A DNA stretch of 64,000 nt, from NCBI GenBank assembly GCA_040400005.1, contig JBBARC010000002.1:1-64000 (forward strand), read 5' to 3'. The translations under genes were made by a program, and so were the position numbers. The notes beneath the pieces were generated by a model that was not told the DNA's origin, did not search any database, and saw only the letters and a program-made list of their open reading frames with translations. Positions 52,093 through 61,188 of this stretch are shown in pieces. Origin of the DNA: JBBARC01 sp040400005 (lineage in GTDB: Bacteria > Pseudomonadota > Alphaproteobacteria > Acetobacterales > Acetobacteraceae). Each line of letters begins with the position of its first letter. The stretch's first letter is position 1.

Positions 52093-53663
52093 GCCTGGTT
52101 TCCCGCAAGTTTGGCTTCGATCAGCGTTATGGTTTCGCGTACCCCGTAGAGTGCGACAAACCCGCCAAACCGCGGACCTTCGGTTTGGCCTAGCAGAACT
52201 TGATACAAGCAAGCGAACCAATCTTTTAGGCCAGCAAAAGGGTGGCGCTTGCCCACCTCATACACTTGGGTTTGGATGGTATCGGCGTCGGTGCCGGGGG
52301 GGATGTTGTGCAGAGTTGCCGCCAGATCTAACAGGGCCGCCAGTTCCAGATCGCTCGGCGCACGGTAGATTTTTTTGGGACGGACGAAATCCTGGTAGTA
52401 GCGGATGGCGTGTTCCACTAGGCGGGCCAGGAAAGGTTCGGTGTCTCGGGTAGCCGCGGGCAGATAACGCTGGATAAAGCCCCACAGCATATCTGGGGTT
52501 TCGGCGTTCACCACGCTTGCCAGATTAAGCAGCATGGCAAAGCCGATGGGGCTGCCGGCGTGTTCGGGGATTCTACCTGCCCAAAAATGCCAGGCGGGGT
52601 TTGCCATCAGCGCATCGCCGGTTTCGGTTTTGGCGCGGGCAACGTTGGCGACGTATTCGTCGGCGGCGCGCGGGATAACATCGAAATACAGCTTTTTGGC
52701 GCGCTGCGGCTGGTTGAACATAAACTGGCTGAGGCTTTCGGGCGGTGCGTAGCGCAGCCAATCTTCAACGCTGAGGCCGTTACCTTTGCTTTTGCTGATT
52801 TTTTGGCCCTGATCATCCAAAAACAGCTCGTAGGTCAGGTTAATCGGCGGCGGGGCGCCCAAAATTTTGCAGATGCGGGTGGCGAGTTTTACGCTATCGA
52901 TGAGGTCTTTGCCGGACATTTCGTAATCGACGCCGAGTGCAAACCAGCGCATCGCCCAATCGGCTTTCCACTGGCATTTGGCCTGGCCGTTGAGCACCGA
53001 GGTTTCAAACCGCGTGCCGGCTTCATCGCGCCACATAATGGTGGCAGCCGATGCATCCACCTGGTCGATTTTAACCTGCATGACGTGGCCGGTGACCGGG
53101 TGGATGGGCAAAATAGGTGAGTAGGTGGCGCGCCGATCGGGGCCCAAGGTGGGCAGCATCACTGCCAGCACTTCGTCAAAACATTCCAGCACGCGGGTCA
53201 GGGCTGCGTTAAAGCGGCCGGTTGCGTAGTATTCGCTGGAAGATGCGAATTCGTAGTCGAAGCCAAAGCGATCGAGGAAGCCGCGCAGGCGGGCGTTGTT
53301 GTGGTGGGCAAAGCTTTCGTGGGTGCCAAAAGGATCGGGGATGCGCGTCAGCGGGCGGTAAAGATACTCGGTGAGCATCTGCTTGTTTGGCACGTTGTCG
53401 GGCACTTTGCGCAGGCCGTCCATGTCGTCGCTGAACGCCAGCAGGCGGGATTTTCCGCCGGTGAGCACGGTGTAGGCATGGCGTACCCAGGAAGTGCGGG
53501 CGACTTCGCCAAAAGTGCCGATATGCGGCAGGCCGGACGGGCCATAGCCGGTTTCAAACAAAACCTCGGTTTTGCCGCCGGCGGCGGCGCGCTGCGCGAG
53601 TTTTTGGGCTTCTTCAAAGGGCCAAGCTTTGGGCAGTGCAGCAGGATCTATCATGATGGGCAA
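52089..53663 (-). CDS. lysK: Lysyl-tRNA synthetase, class I
   Basis: A 524-aa class I LysRS, the archaeal-type enzyme found in alphaproteobacteria in place of class II LysS. The HIGH-type motif is in GYGPSGLPHIGTFGEVART (residues 42-60), and KMSKS reads GQKISKSKGNG near residue 270. The anticodon-side helical cage follows. It is the first gene of the lysK-mprF-rmuC operon and overlaps the mprF-like start by 4 bases. MIDPAALPK at the fourth codon is an alternative start (53654). Confidence 0.95.
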   Translation of the reverse strand: MPIMIDPAALPKAWPFEEAQKLAQRAAAGGKTEVLFETGYGPSGLPHIGTFGEVARTSWVRHAYTVLTGGKSRLLAFSDDMDGLRKVPDNVPNKQMLTEYLYRPLTRIPDPFGTHESFAHHNNARLRGFLDRFGFDYEFASSSEYYATGRFNAALTRVLECFDEVLAVMLPTLGPDRRATYSPILPIHPVTGHVMQVKIDQVDASAATIMWRDEAGTRFETSVLNGQAKCQWKADWAMRWFALGVDYEMSGKDLIDSVKLATRICKILGAPPPINLTYELFLDDQGQKISKSKGNGLSVEDWLRYAPPESLSQFMFNQPQRAKKLYFDVIPRAADEYVANVARAKTETGDALMANPAWHFWAGRIPEHAGSPIGFAMLLNLASVVNAETPDMLWGFIQRYLPAATRDTEPFLARLVEHAIRYYQDFVRPKKIYRAPSDLELAALLDLAATLHNIPPGTDADTIQTQVYEVGKRHPFAGLKDWFACLYQVLLGQTEGPRFGGFVALYGVRETITLIEAKLAGNQA

Positions 53664-53688
53664 TCTAATGGGGTGCGGGCGCTAAGGC

Positions 53689-53716
53689 CAGAGCCCCCAG
53701 GACAGAGCCCCCAGGA
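53689..53716. repeat. 14-bp tandem duplication
   Basis: CAGAGCCCCCAGGA occurs twice in direct succession, in the gap upstream of lysK. It is a small local duplication near transposon debris; it may overlap the lysK promoter. Confidence 0.8.
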
Positions 53717-53789
53717 CTATGGTATTTGATCGGCACCGTTCCCATATCCAAAGTTCTTCTGTTGCCTTTTTTTCTGCGGATTCAAGTAT

Positions 53790-54075
53790 TTAGGGCAACG
53801 CGGGGGGTAACACTTCGTTGGGTGTGCGGTAGCGTAGCGCCTTGCGGGGGCGGTCGTTCAAGCGGTTCTGTGCCCGACGTATCGCCCCTGCAGGCCGTTG
53901 ATCGCATTCCGCCCCTTTGGGGCAGACCAGGCGCACCAGGCGGTTGGTGTTTTCATTGGTGCCGCGCTGCCAGGGCGACGATGGGTGGGCAAAATATACC
54001 GTCATCCCGGTGGCAAGCGTGAAGGCTTTGTGCCCGCTGATTTCCTTGCCTGGTCGTAGGTTAACGACCGCTTTA
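53790..54075 (-). pseudogene. IS30-family transposase relic (C-terminal part)
   Basis: Minus-strand reading gives GKEISGHKAFTLATGMTVYF, then AHPSSPWQRGTNENTNRLVR and RLNDRPRKALRYRTPNEVL, the last third of an IS30 transposase including the DDE-region glutamate (GTNENTN). Upstream, LTYDQ of the expected motif is in another frame (one base missing near 54052), and no N-terminal part exists, so the gene is broken. It lies between lysK and a small membrane ORF. Confidence 0.85.
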
Positions 54076-54127
54076 TACCAAGCCGCCTTGCTGATGGAAG
54101 AGTCATCATTTAGGCAAATTGGTATAA
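54072..54127. repeat. Inverted repeat at a transposon junction
   Basis: TTATACCAA (54072-54080) and TTGGTATAA (54119-54127) are exact inverted copies 38 bases apart. They lie where the IS30 relic ends and an unidentified frame begins, so they may be old element ends. Confidence 0.5.
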
Positions 54128-54378
54128 GACAGCATCAATCGTTGCGAATCCTGTATCTAGTGTCATCGCCGACAACAACTGCGCATTCAAAAAGGAGTTC
54201 AGCATCAAGTCGCCTGTCACCCAACTGTTGACTGTAAAGAGATTGATCGGCAGGCCTTTCGCATCGATGCCGATGCCCAGCAAGTGCCGGGTTGTGACGG
54301 CCTTTCCGGTCGCATGAGTGAGATCGCGAAATATGTGTTCGCGGTCCGATCGAAGCTGCCCGAGCGGGAGCCAAACAC
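54110..54378 (-). pseudogene. Unidentified partial reading frame
   Basis: A minus-strand frame of about 88 codons without a start codon reads LPLGQLRSDREHIFRDLTHA, then TGKAVTTRHLLGIGIDAKGL and PINLFTVNSWVTGDLMLNSF, and stops after the TTATACCAA inverted repeat. The amino-acid pattern is protein-like but I do not recognise it. Its truncated N side and location among transposon debris suggest a gene fragment. Confidence 0.4.
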
Positions 54379-54400
54379 GCGCCGCCTACCCGGCGCAGCT

Positions 54401-54571
54401 TCAATTGGCGGCGAAAGCGGTGTGCAGCGCATACAGCACCAAGCCTGACGAGCTAACCGCCGCCGCCACCATCACCAAATTCATCAAAACCGCTGCCGGC
54501 AGTTCGTCGCCTGCCATGCCCTTGGCTGCCGTCGCACAAGGGGCGGGATTGGCGAAAACGAGACGGTTCAT
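54401..54571 (-). CDS. 56-aa single-helix membrane protein
   Basis: MNRLVFANPAPCATAAKGMA followed by GDELPAAVLMNLVMVAAAVS and SSGLVLYALHTAFAAN. ATG 54571 has GCAGGAG upstream at 7-base spacing, better than most ORFs here. The middle 25 residues form one hydrophobic segment. It is divergent from the LysR gene and could be under its control. No family is recognised; a real small protein is likely but unproven. Confidence 0.5.
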   Translation of the reverse strand: MNRLVFANPAPCATAAKGMAGDELPAAVLMNLVMVAAAVSSSGLVLYALHTAFAAN

Positions 54572-54686
54572 GGTCTTTACTCCTGCTGGGGAGGCGATGG
54601 CCGCCCGTTGATGACGCAGGTTTGACAGGCTTCTTTGCCCATGCATATTCCGCACGTCTATATTAGTATCATGCAAAAATGAATGG

Positions 54687-55682
54687 ATGACCATGGTCGG
54701 CAAGACTGGCCCGCCACACCAGACGCCAATAGGGGACACGATCGCGGCGCCGGCCTTAGCGGAAGCCGATTGGCAGCTCATCCGCTCGTTTGTGGCGGTC
54801 ATGCGCGCTGGCAACCTCACCGCCGCCGCGCGCCAGCTCGGTGCCAGCCAGCCCACGCTGGGCCGCCACATACGCGAGTTGGAAACTCTCTCGGGCGAGG
54901 TTTTGTTCGTGCGCCAGGGCACCAAATTGCTGCCCACCGAACGTGCCCAAACGCTGTTTCACTGGGCCGAAACACTTGAACAGGACATGACCGCGCTTTC
55001 CCGCGCCTTCGCCACCCGTATCGTAGAGTTGCCCGGGCTGGTGCGCATCACCATGACCCATAATTTTGCGAGCCTGGTGGTGCCCTATCTGTTGACCGAG
55101 GTGATGGCGGCGCACCCAGGGCTTGAGATTGAGATTATTGCCAACGACAGCCTGGAGAATTTAGTGCGCCGCGATGCCGATATTGCGGTGCGCTTTACCC
55201 GCCCCGGCCAGGATAGTTTGCTGGCGCGGCGCATCGGCGATGTGCCCATCGGGCTGTTTGCAGCGCGCGGGTATCTCGACCGTACCGGGCGGCCGCGCAC
55301 GCTGGATGAGCTATCCACCCACACGCTAACCTCCAGCCTGGCGGGCGAGGAGGTGCGCAGTTTTGTCACTGCACTGGGCAGGTCCGGCGCCGATTTGCGC
55401 CTGCGGCTGCGGTCTAACACCTCACAGGCGCAGGAAGCGGCGGTGCGCGCCGGTTTAGGCATCGGCGCAATACCGCTGTGGCAGGCGGCAGATTTCCCCG
55501 AGCTGGAAAGGGTGATGCCCGACTTGCCGATCCCGGCCCTGCCGCTGTGGCTGGTGGCGCACGAGGACCTGAACCGCAGCCGGCGCATTCGCCTGGTGTT
55601 CGATGCGCTGCACGCAGGGTTGGTGGCGCGGTTTGGGCGGGGCGCAAAAGCCGAGGCGCGCCCGGCTACAAGCCAGCCGTAA
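54687..55682 (+). CDS. LysR-family transcriptional regulator
   Basis: A 331-aa regulator. The winged helix-turn-helix is LIRSFVAVMRAGNLTAAARQ followed by LGASQPTLGRHIRELE (residues 31-66). The rest is the effector-binding domain starting LPGLVRITMTHNFASLVVPY. It lacks hints of its ligand. It lies upstream of the coniferyl-type aldehyde dehydrogenase gene in the same direction (130-base gap) and divergent from the 56-aa ORF; LysR regulators usually control a divergent neighbour, and in addition the aldehyde dehydrogenase is a candidate target. Confidence 0.9.
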   Translation: MTMVGKTGPPHQTPIGDTIAAPALAEADWQLIRSFVAVMRAGNLTAAARQLGASQPTLGRHIRELETLSGEVLFVRQGTKLLPTERAQTLFHWAETLEQDMTALSRAFATRIVELPGLVRITMTHNFASLVVPYLLTEVMAAHPGLEIEIIANDSLENLVRRDADIAVRFTRPGQDSLLARRIGDVPIGLFAARGYLDRTGRPRTLDELSTHTLTSSLAGEEVRSFVTALGRSGADLRLRLRSNTSQAQEAAVRAGLGIGAIPLWQAADFPELERVMPDLPIPALPLWLVAHEDLNRSRRIRLVFDALHAGLVARFGRGAKAEARPATSQP

Positions 55683-55812
55683 GCCAGCCGCAAGATAGCA
55701 AGCTGACAGCCACGGCTAACCGTGTTTAGTTAAGGTCGACAATTTTTTAACAGGGCCAGAACCGGCCCGCCGCTTAGTGCTAGGCGGCCCAAGGGATAGT
55801 GAGACACGCCAC

Positions 55813-57249
55813 ATGGACCAGATCGCCCCCAATGACACCGCCGCCAGCCTGGCCGCCCTGCTCGGCCGCCAGCGCGCTGCTTTTAATGCTGCCCCCAACC
55901 CATCGGCAAACATCCGCCGGGCCAATTTGGGCAAGCTGCACGATCTGATTAAACGGCGCCAATCCGACATTGTTGATGCCATCATGCGCGATTTCGGCAG
56001 CCGGGCGGCGTTTGAATCCATCATGGCAGAAATTGTGCCGACGCTGGAAGGCATCAAATTTGCCCAAAAAAATCTTGGCAGTTGGATGAAGCCGCAAAAG
56101 CGCCATGTGAGCATGAATTTTCAGCCCGCCAGCAACCGTATTGAATACAAACCGCTGGGCGTTATCGGCATTGTTGCGCCGTGGAACTACCCGATTTACC
56201 TCACCTTTGGCCCGCTGATCGATGTGCTGGCAGCCGGCAACCGCGCCATGATCAAACCATCGGAATTTACCCCCATCACCTCGCAATTGCTGCGCACGTT
56301 GATGGCGGAGATTTTTTCAGAAGATGAAGTCGCCGTGGTGCCCGGCGATGTGGCGGTGGCGCGCGCGTTTTGCGCCTTGCCGTTTGATCATTTGTTGTAC
56401 ACCGGGTCGACCAATGTCGGGCGCGACGTGATGCGCGCTGCGGCCGAAAACCTGGTGCCGGTAACCCTGGAATTGGGCGGCAAATCGCCGGTGATTTTGG
56501 GCGATGATTACGATGTGCTGAAAGCCGCCGATACTGTGGCGTTCGGTAAATTTTTCAATGCTGGCCAAACCTGTGTGGCGCCCGATTACGCTTTGGTTGC
56601 CCGCGATAAGGCCGATGCGTTTGCCGCCCGGGTGATTGCTGCTGCCAACACCATGTACCCGACGCTTGCCGGTAATGGTGATTACACTGCCATTATCGCC
56701 GATCGCCACCACGAGCGCCTGACTGCCATTTTGGCCGAAGCCGAAGCGGGCGGTGCCACCGTGTTGCGCCACAAGGATGCAGCCGGTGCGCGCGGCAATG
56801 TGCGGCATTTTCCACCCACCGTGGTGTTGGATCCGCCACTGGATAGCCGGCTGATGCGGGAAGAAATTTTTGGGCCGATTTTGCCGGTGGTGCGCAGCGG
56901 GTCGCTCGACGAATCCATCGCGTTCGTTAATGCCCGGCCGCGCCCGCTGGCGCTGTATGCGTTTACCAAAAATGCGGCAACCGAGCGCAAAATTCTTGAC
57001 CAGACCATTTCCGGCGGCGTTACCATCAACGGCACCATGATGCACGTGGCGCAGGATGATATTCCGTTTGGCGGTGTCGGCCCCAGCGGCACCGGCAGCT
57101 ATCACGGGCGCGACGGTTTTTACCGTTTTTCGCATGCCCGCGGCATTCACAAGCCGGGGTTTTTCTCGGCGCTAGAATTTTTGAAGCCGCCGTATAAAGG
57201 GCGGGCCAAAATGGCACTGAAATATATTGCCGGTTACGATCCTAAATAG
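55813..57249 (+). CDS. Aldehyde dehydrogenase, coniferyl aldehyde type
   Basis: A 478-aa NAD(P)-dependent aldehyde dehydrogenase of the class-3-like coniferyl aldehyde dehydrogenase (CalB) group. GVIGIVAPWNYPIYLTFGPL, the general-base Glu in TLELGGKSPVIL and the nucleophile Cys in FFNAGQTCVAPDY are present. The C terminus (GYDPK after FLKPPYKGRAKMALKYI) is typical of CalB-like enzymes. Activity on aromatic or long-chain aldehydes is inferred. ATG 55813 (MDQIAPN) is preferred to ATG 55777, as the 12 extra residues are not family-like. Confidence 0.9.
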   Translation: MDQIAPNDTAASLAALLGRQRAAFNAAPNPSANIRRANLGKLHDLIKRRQSDIVDAIMRDFGSRAAFESIMAEIVPTLEGIKFAQKNLGSWMKPQKRHVSMNFQPASNRIEYKPLGVIGIVAPWNYPIYLTFGPLIDVLAAGNRAMIKPSEFTPITSQLLRTLMAEIFSEDEVAVVPGDVAVARAFCALPFDHLLYTGSTNVGRDVMRAAAENLVPVTLELGGKSPVILGDDYDVLKAADTVAFGKFFNAGQTCVAPDYALVARDKADAFAARVIAAANTMYPTLAGNGDYTAIIADRHHERLTAILAEAEAGGATVLRHKDAAGARGNVRHFPPTVVLDPPLDSRLMREEIFGPILPVVRSGSLDESIAFVNARPRPLALYAFTKNAATERKILDQTISGGVTINGTMMHVAQDDIPFGGVGPSGTGSYHGRDGFYRFSHARGIHKPGFFSALEFLKPPYKGRAKMALKYIAGYDPK

Positions 57250-57349
57250 ATTGGGCCTAAGTAGCTTGGGCCATTACGGGCGGGAAAGCGGTTGGATTTA
57301 TCTGCTGCTTTCCCGTTCGTGCATCGGTGGCGGATACAAGAAATCCGCC

Positions 57350-58264
57350 TTACGCCCCCACCAAACCGCGGGCAAACTCGCCAGCATCGAACGGTTTTAG
57401 ATCACCGACCTGCTCGCCAACCCCTACCGCATGCACCGGCAAGCCAAATTCTTTGGCCAGCGCCACCACAATGCCGCCGCGCGCGCTGCCATCCAGTTTG
57501 GTGACAACCAAGCCAGTCACATCCACCATCTCTTTAAATATGCGCACCTGCTGAATGGCGTTTTGCCCTGTTGTTGCGTCCAGCACCAGCAGCACCGAAT
57601 GTGGTGCGGTGGCATCGCGTTTGCGCAGCACGCGAATGATTTTGCTCAGCTCATCCATCAAGGCTGCTTTGTTGTGCAGGCGCCCGGCCGTATCGATCAA
57701 CAGCACATCAGCGCCGGCTTTGCTGGCACGATCTAACGCATCGTAAGCAAGGCCTGCGGAATCCGCCTCCGGCTTGCCAAAAATAACCTCGCAGCCGGAT
57801 CGCGCACCCCACACTTGCAACTGTTCAACGGCCGCCGCCCTAAACGTATCGCCCGCGACCAAAATCGGGGTTAAGCCATCTTCGCGGTATTGCAGCGCCA
57901 TCTTGCCAATGGTGGTGGTTTTGCCAGTGCCGTTTACCCCGACCACCAGCACCACATGCGGGCGGCGTGCCAAATCTATCATCAGCGGTTGTGCGACGGG
58001 TTCCAGAATGGCGGCAATTTCTTCGGCCAGTGTACTGCGTATTTCAACATCGGACACTTCAGTGCCGAACCGGGTGCGGCGAAACCGCGCAATCACCCCT
58101 TGCGCCACCACCGGGCCTAGATCGGCGCCGATCAGCATATCTTCCAGTTCGGCCAATGCCTCATCATCCAGCTTGCGCTTGGTAAATGTTGCCGCAATGC
58201 CGCCGGTGAGTTTTTGCGTGCTGCGCGAAAGGCCATCTTTTAGGCGGCCAAAAAAACCTGCCAT
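57350..58264 (-). CDS. ftsY: Signal recognition particle receptor FtsY
   Basis: A 304-aa SRP-GTPase docking ribosome-SRP complexes to the membrane. The NG domain is complete: P-loop VGVNGTGKTTTIGKMA, DVLLIDTAGRLHNKAALMDE and VVTKLDGSARGG. The long acidic A domain of E. coli is absent, as in many alphaproteobacteria. I start at ATG 58264 (MAGFFGRLKDGL), which overlaps the mtaB stop by one base (TAATG). It is last in the dapF-mtaB-ftsY run. Confidence 0.95.
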   Translation of the reverse strand: MAGFFGRLKDGLSRSTQKLTGGIAATFTKRKLDDEALAELEDMLIGADLGPVVAQGVIARFRRTRFGTEVSDVEIRSTLAEEIAAILEPVAQPLMIDLARRPHVVLVVGVNGTGKTTTIGKMALQYREDGLTPILVAGDTFRAAAVEQLQVWGARSGCEVIFGKPEADSAGLAYDALDRASKAGADVLLIDTAGRLHNKAALMDELSKIIRVLRKRDATAPHSVLLVLDATTGQNAIQQVRIFKEMVDVTGLVVTKLDGSARGGIVVALAKEFGLPVHAVGVGEQVGDLKPFDAGEFARGLVGA

Positions 58265-59487
58265 TATAGCGGCTCCACCGTCAGGCCGGCGGCATCGGCC
58301 GCGATCACCCGGCAACCCACCAGCCCCATCGCATCACCCACCACGCGCACGGGCACAAAATGTTCACTGTGGCCAACAGCGCCCTTTTCCATCAGCACAT
58401 GCACATCCCGCCCGACAAAACTTTGGTGATACGCCCCGGCCACCACCTGGGCCCCCGCGCGCAACCGGGCCGCCCTGGCACGGCGTTCGGCCACCGGGAT
58501 TGCCGGCATGCGGGCGGCCGCCGTGCCCGGCCGTTCGCTATAGGGAAACACATGCACGTAAGGTATCGCGTGCTGGCGCAGAAAATTTTCTGTGTTGGCA
58601 AAGGCATCTTCGCTTTCGGTAGGGAAACCGGCGATCACATCGCAGCCAATTCCAACATCTGGGCGCAAGCGACGCGCCCGGGCAATCACCGCCGCAGCAC
58701 CTGCCACCGTATGGCGGCGCTTCATGCGTTTCAAAATCATATCATCGGCGGCTTGCAACGATAAATGCAAATGCGGCAGCAGCCGCGTATCCTGGGCAAA
58801 CACCGCCCAAAAATCTTCATCGATCGCTGCGGGGTCCAGCGACGATAACCGCAGCCGTGGCAATTCCGGCACCAGCGCCAGCAAGCGCCGCACCAGCTGC
58901 CCCAGGGTCGGCGCGCCAGGCAGATCCGGGCCAAAACTGGTAATATCCACGCCGGTTAACACAATTTCGTCAAAGCCTGCCGCCACCAGCGCGCGCACTT
59001 GGTTCACCACCACACCCATCGGCACCGATCGGTTCGGCCCGCGGCCAAACGGGATGACACAAAATGTGCAGCGGTGATCACAGCCTTGCTGAATTTGCAC
59101 AAACGCGCGGGCCCGCCCGGCGAATTCGGTTAGCAAGTGGGCGGCGGTTTCGCGCACCGCCATAATATCGCCCACGCCGGCGTTAGATCCCGGCGCCCAC
59201 GAAGATGCTTCCAGTTTTTCGGCATTACCCAACACCCGGCTAACCCCTGGGATTGCCGCCCAGGCTTCGGGGGCAATTTGCGCCGCACAGCCGGTGACCA
59301 CAATTTGCGCGCCCGGCCGTTCGCGTAGCGTGCGGCGTATCGCCTGGCGCGCCTGGCGCTCGGCTTCCGCGGTTACCGCGCAGGTGTTGATCACCACAAC
59401 ATTATCCAGGCCCGCAGTGTGCGCGCGCATCACCTCGCCTTCATACATGTTCAGCCGGCAGCCAAAATTTTTGATCTCGGCGCTCAT
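58264..59487 (-). CDS. mtaB: tRNA t6A37 methylthiotransferase MtaB
   Basis: A 407-aa radical-SAM enzyme adding a methylthio group to t6A at position 37 of tRNAs. The N-terminal UPF0004 domain (NFGCRLNMYEGEVMR and VVINTCAVTAEAERQARQAI, VVTGCAAQ) holds one Fe-S cluster; the radical-SAM CxxxCxxC is in QQGCDHRCTFCVIPFGRG. The C-terminal TRAM domain is near KGAVGHSEHFVPVRV. Starts overlapping dapF by 4 bases (ATGA). Confidence 0.95.
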   Translation of the reverse strand: MSAEIKNFGCRLNMYEGEVMRAHTAGLDNVVVINTCAVTAEAERQARQAIRRTLRERPGAQIVVTGCAAQIAPEAWAAIPGVSRVLGNAEKLEASSWAPGSNAGVGDIMAVRETAAHLLTEFAGRARAFVQIQQGCDHRCTFCVIPFGRGPNRSVPMGVVVNQVRALVAAGFDEIVLTGVDITSFGPDLPGAPTLGQLVRRLLALVPELPRLRLSSLDPAAIDEDFWAVFAQDTRLLPHLHLSLQAADDMILKRMKRRHTVAGAAAVIARARRLRPDVGIGCDVIAGFPTESEDAFANTENFLRQHAIPYVHVFPYSERPGTAAARMPAIPVAERRARAARLRAGAQVVAGAYHQSFVGRDVHVLMEKGAVGHSEHFVPVRVVGDAMGLVGCRVIAADAAGLTVEPL

Positions 59488-60311
59488 GGTGGAAAATTCG
59501 CCGGATCAAATGTGCCGCTGAACGATGTGACCGCAGGGCCTGCCATCAGCACCTGGCCATCATCCTCGCGCCAGTAAATTTTTAACGTGCCGCCATCCAT
59601 TTCCACACTAGCCGAAGCCCCACACAATCCGCGCCGCCGCGCATTCACCAGGGCTGCACACGCGCCAGACCCGCAGGCGCGCGTCAACCCCGCGCCGCGT
59701 TCGAACACGCGCAGCCGCATCCGATCGGGCGCCAAAATCTGCGCAAACCCGACATTAACCCCTGCCAGAAATAACGGATTGGCCTGAATGCCGGGCGCGC
59801 GGCGCAGCACATCTTCCGCACCCACATCGGCGACAAAATAGGTTGCGTGCGGGTTGCCCATGCTGGCGGCTGCGGGGTCGCCGGGCAGTGGCAAATGCAG
59901 CGTATCGGCCGCGTGGGCCAGCGGAATATCCTGCCAAGCCAAGCCCGGCACCCCCATGGCGACGCGCGCTTCCCCTGGGCACAGGCTTTCGCCCTGCAAA
60001 ATGCCGGCGATAGTTTGAATGGCAAAACTGCTATGGCCGGTTTCGCCGGCCAGTAGATCGGTGACACAGCGGCTGGCATTGCCGCAGGCGCCAGCTTCGG
60101 TGCCATCGGGGTTTTGAATAAGCATGCGCACACTGGCGCGGCTGCCCGGGCTTGCCGGCAGCAGGGTAATCACCTGGTCGCAGCCAATGCCGGTGGCGCG
60201 ATCGGCCAAGCCCGCCGCCCGCGCCGCACTGGTGGGCGCACCACTTACCCGCGCATCCAGCACCACAAAATCATTGCCGGCGCCGTGCATTTTGCGAAAA
60301 AAAACTGCCAT
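59484..60311 (-). CDS. dapF: Diaminopimelate epimerase
   Basis: A 275-aa cofactor-free epimerase making meso-diaminopimelate for lysine and peptidoglycan. MAVFFRKMHGAGNDFVVLDA is the typical start. The two catalytic cysteines are in EAGACGNASRC and RACGSGACAALV. The frame stays open upstream to 61043, but that region is the antisense of the SDR gene. First gene of dapF-mtaB-ftsY. Confidence 0.95.
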   Translation of the reverse strand: MAVFFRKMHGAGNDFVVLDARVSGAPTSAARAAGLADRATGIGCDQVITLLPASPGSRASVRMLIQNPDGTEAGACGNASRCVTDLLAGETGHSSFAIQTIAGILQGESLCPGEARVAMGVPGLAWQDIPLAHAADTLHLPLPGDPAAASMGNPHATYFVADVGAEDVLRRAPGIQANPLFLAGVNVGFAQILAPDRMRLRVFERGAGLTRACGSGACAALVNARRRGLCGASASVEMDGGTLKIYWREDDGQVLMAGPAVTSFSGTFDPANFPP

Positions 60312-60384
60312 GATACGCGCCTTATAACGGCACGCAGCCCAGGGCATAAGCCCCACGTGCGGTGGCGGCCCATGGGAGACACGC

Positions 60385-61170
60385 ATGACCCCGCACACCC
60401 CGAACCGCCACGCCGTGGTCACCGGCGGCAGCCGCGGCATTGGCCGCGCCATTGCCCAAAGCCTGGCCGAGGCCGGCAACGATGTGCTGCTGGTGGCGCG
60501 CGACCCGCAAACCCTGCAAACAGCGGCGAGCGAAATCGCCGCCAGCACCGGCCGGCGCATCGAAATCTTGGCAGTGGATTTGGCCACCCTCACCGCCGCC
60601 GCGCAGGTGGCGGCCGCGATCACCCGCCATTTTGGCACCCTGCACGTGCTGGTGAACAACGCCGGCGCCACCAAACGCGGGCCCTGGGCCGAGATGCAGG
60701 AGTGCGATTGGCAAGCCGGCTTTGCGCTGAAATTCTTCGGCGCCGAACGCTTAACCCGCGCCCTGTGGCCGGCCCTGCGCGCAAGCCAAGGGGCGGTGGT
60801 GAACATCATCGGCGTCGGCGGCCGCACCCCAAGTGCCGATTTCACCATCGGCAGCACGGTAAACGCCGCCTGCATGGCGCTGACCAAAGCCTTGGCCGAC
60901 CAGGGTATAACCGATGGCGTGCGGGTGAATGCGGTGAACCCCGGCATGATCGCGACCGGGCGGCTTGCGCGCTGGATTGCCGCTTTGGCCGAGGCTGAAG
61001 GGATTTCGTTGGCCGCCGCCGAGCAGCGATTGCCGCAATCCATGGGGATTGCGCGGGTCGGCCAGCCGGCAGAAATTGCCGCCGCTGTGCTGTTTTTGGC
61101 CGGCCCCGGCGGCAGTTACTGCCAGGGTGCTATTTTGGATGTCGATGGCGGGCGGACGCGGACATTGTGA
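60385..61170 (+). CDS. SDR-family protein lacking the usual Tyr-Lys pair
   Basis: A 261-aa short-chain dehydrogenase fold. The NAD(P) site VTGGSRGIGRAIAQSLAEAG and the NNAGATKRG motif are normal. The catalytic YxxxK region should lie at residues about 152-160 but reads FTIGSTVNAACMALTKALAD: aligning LTKAL with the usual LTRAL puts Gly at Tyr and Asn at Lys. The usual Ser is also replaced (VNIIGVGGRTP). It may bind nucleotide without oxidoreduction, or use other residues. It is divergent from dapF with a 73-base gap. Confidence 0.85.
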   Translation: MTPHTPNRHAVVTGGSRGIGRAIAQSLAEAGNDVLLVARDPQTLQTAASEIAASTGRRIEILAVDLATLTAAAQVAAAITRHFGTLHVLVNNAGATKRGPWAEMQECDWQAGFALKFFGAERLTRALWPALRASQGAVVNIIGVGGRTPSADFTIGSTVNAACMALTKALADQGITDGVRVNAVNPGMIATGRLARWIAALAEAEGISLAAAEQRLPQSMGIARVGQPAEIAAAVLFLAGPGGSYCQGAILDVDGGRTRTL

Positions 61171-61188
61171 GGGGGGGGAAGGAAGAAA

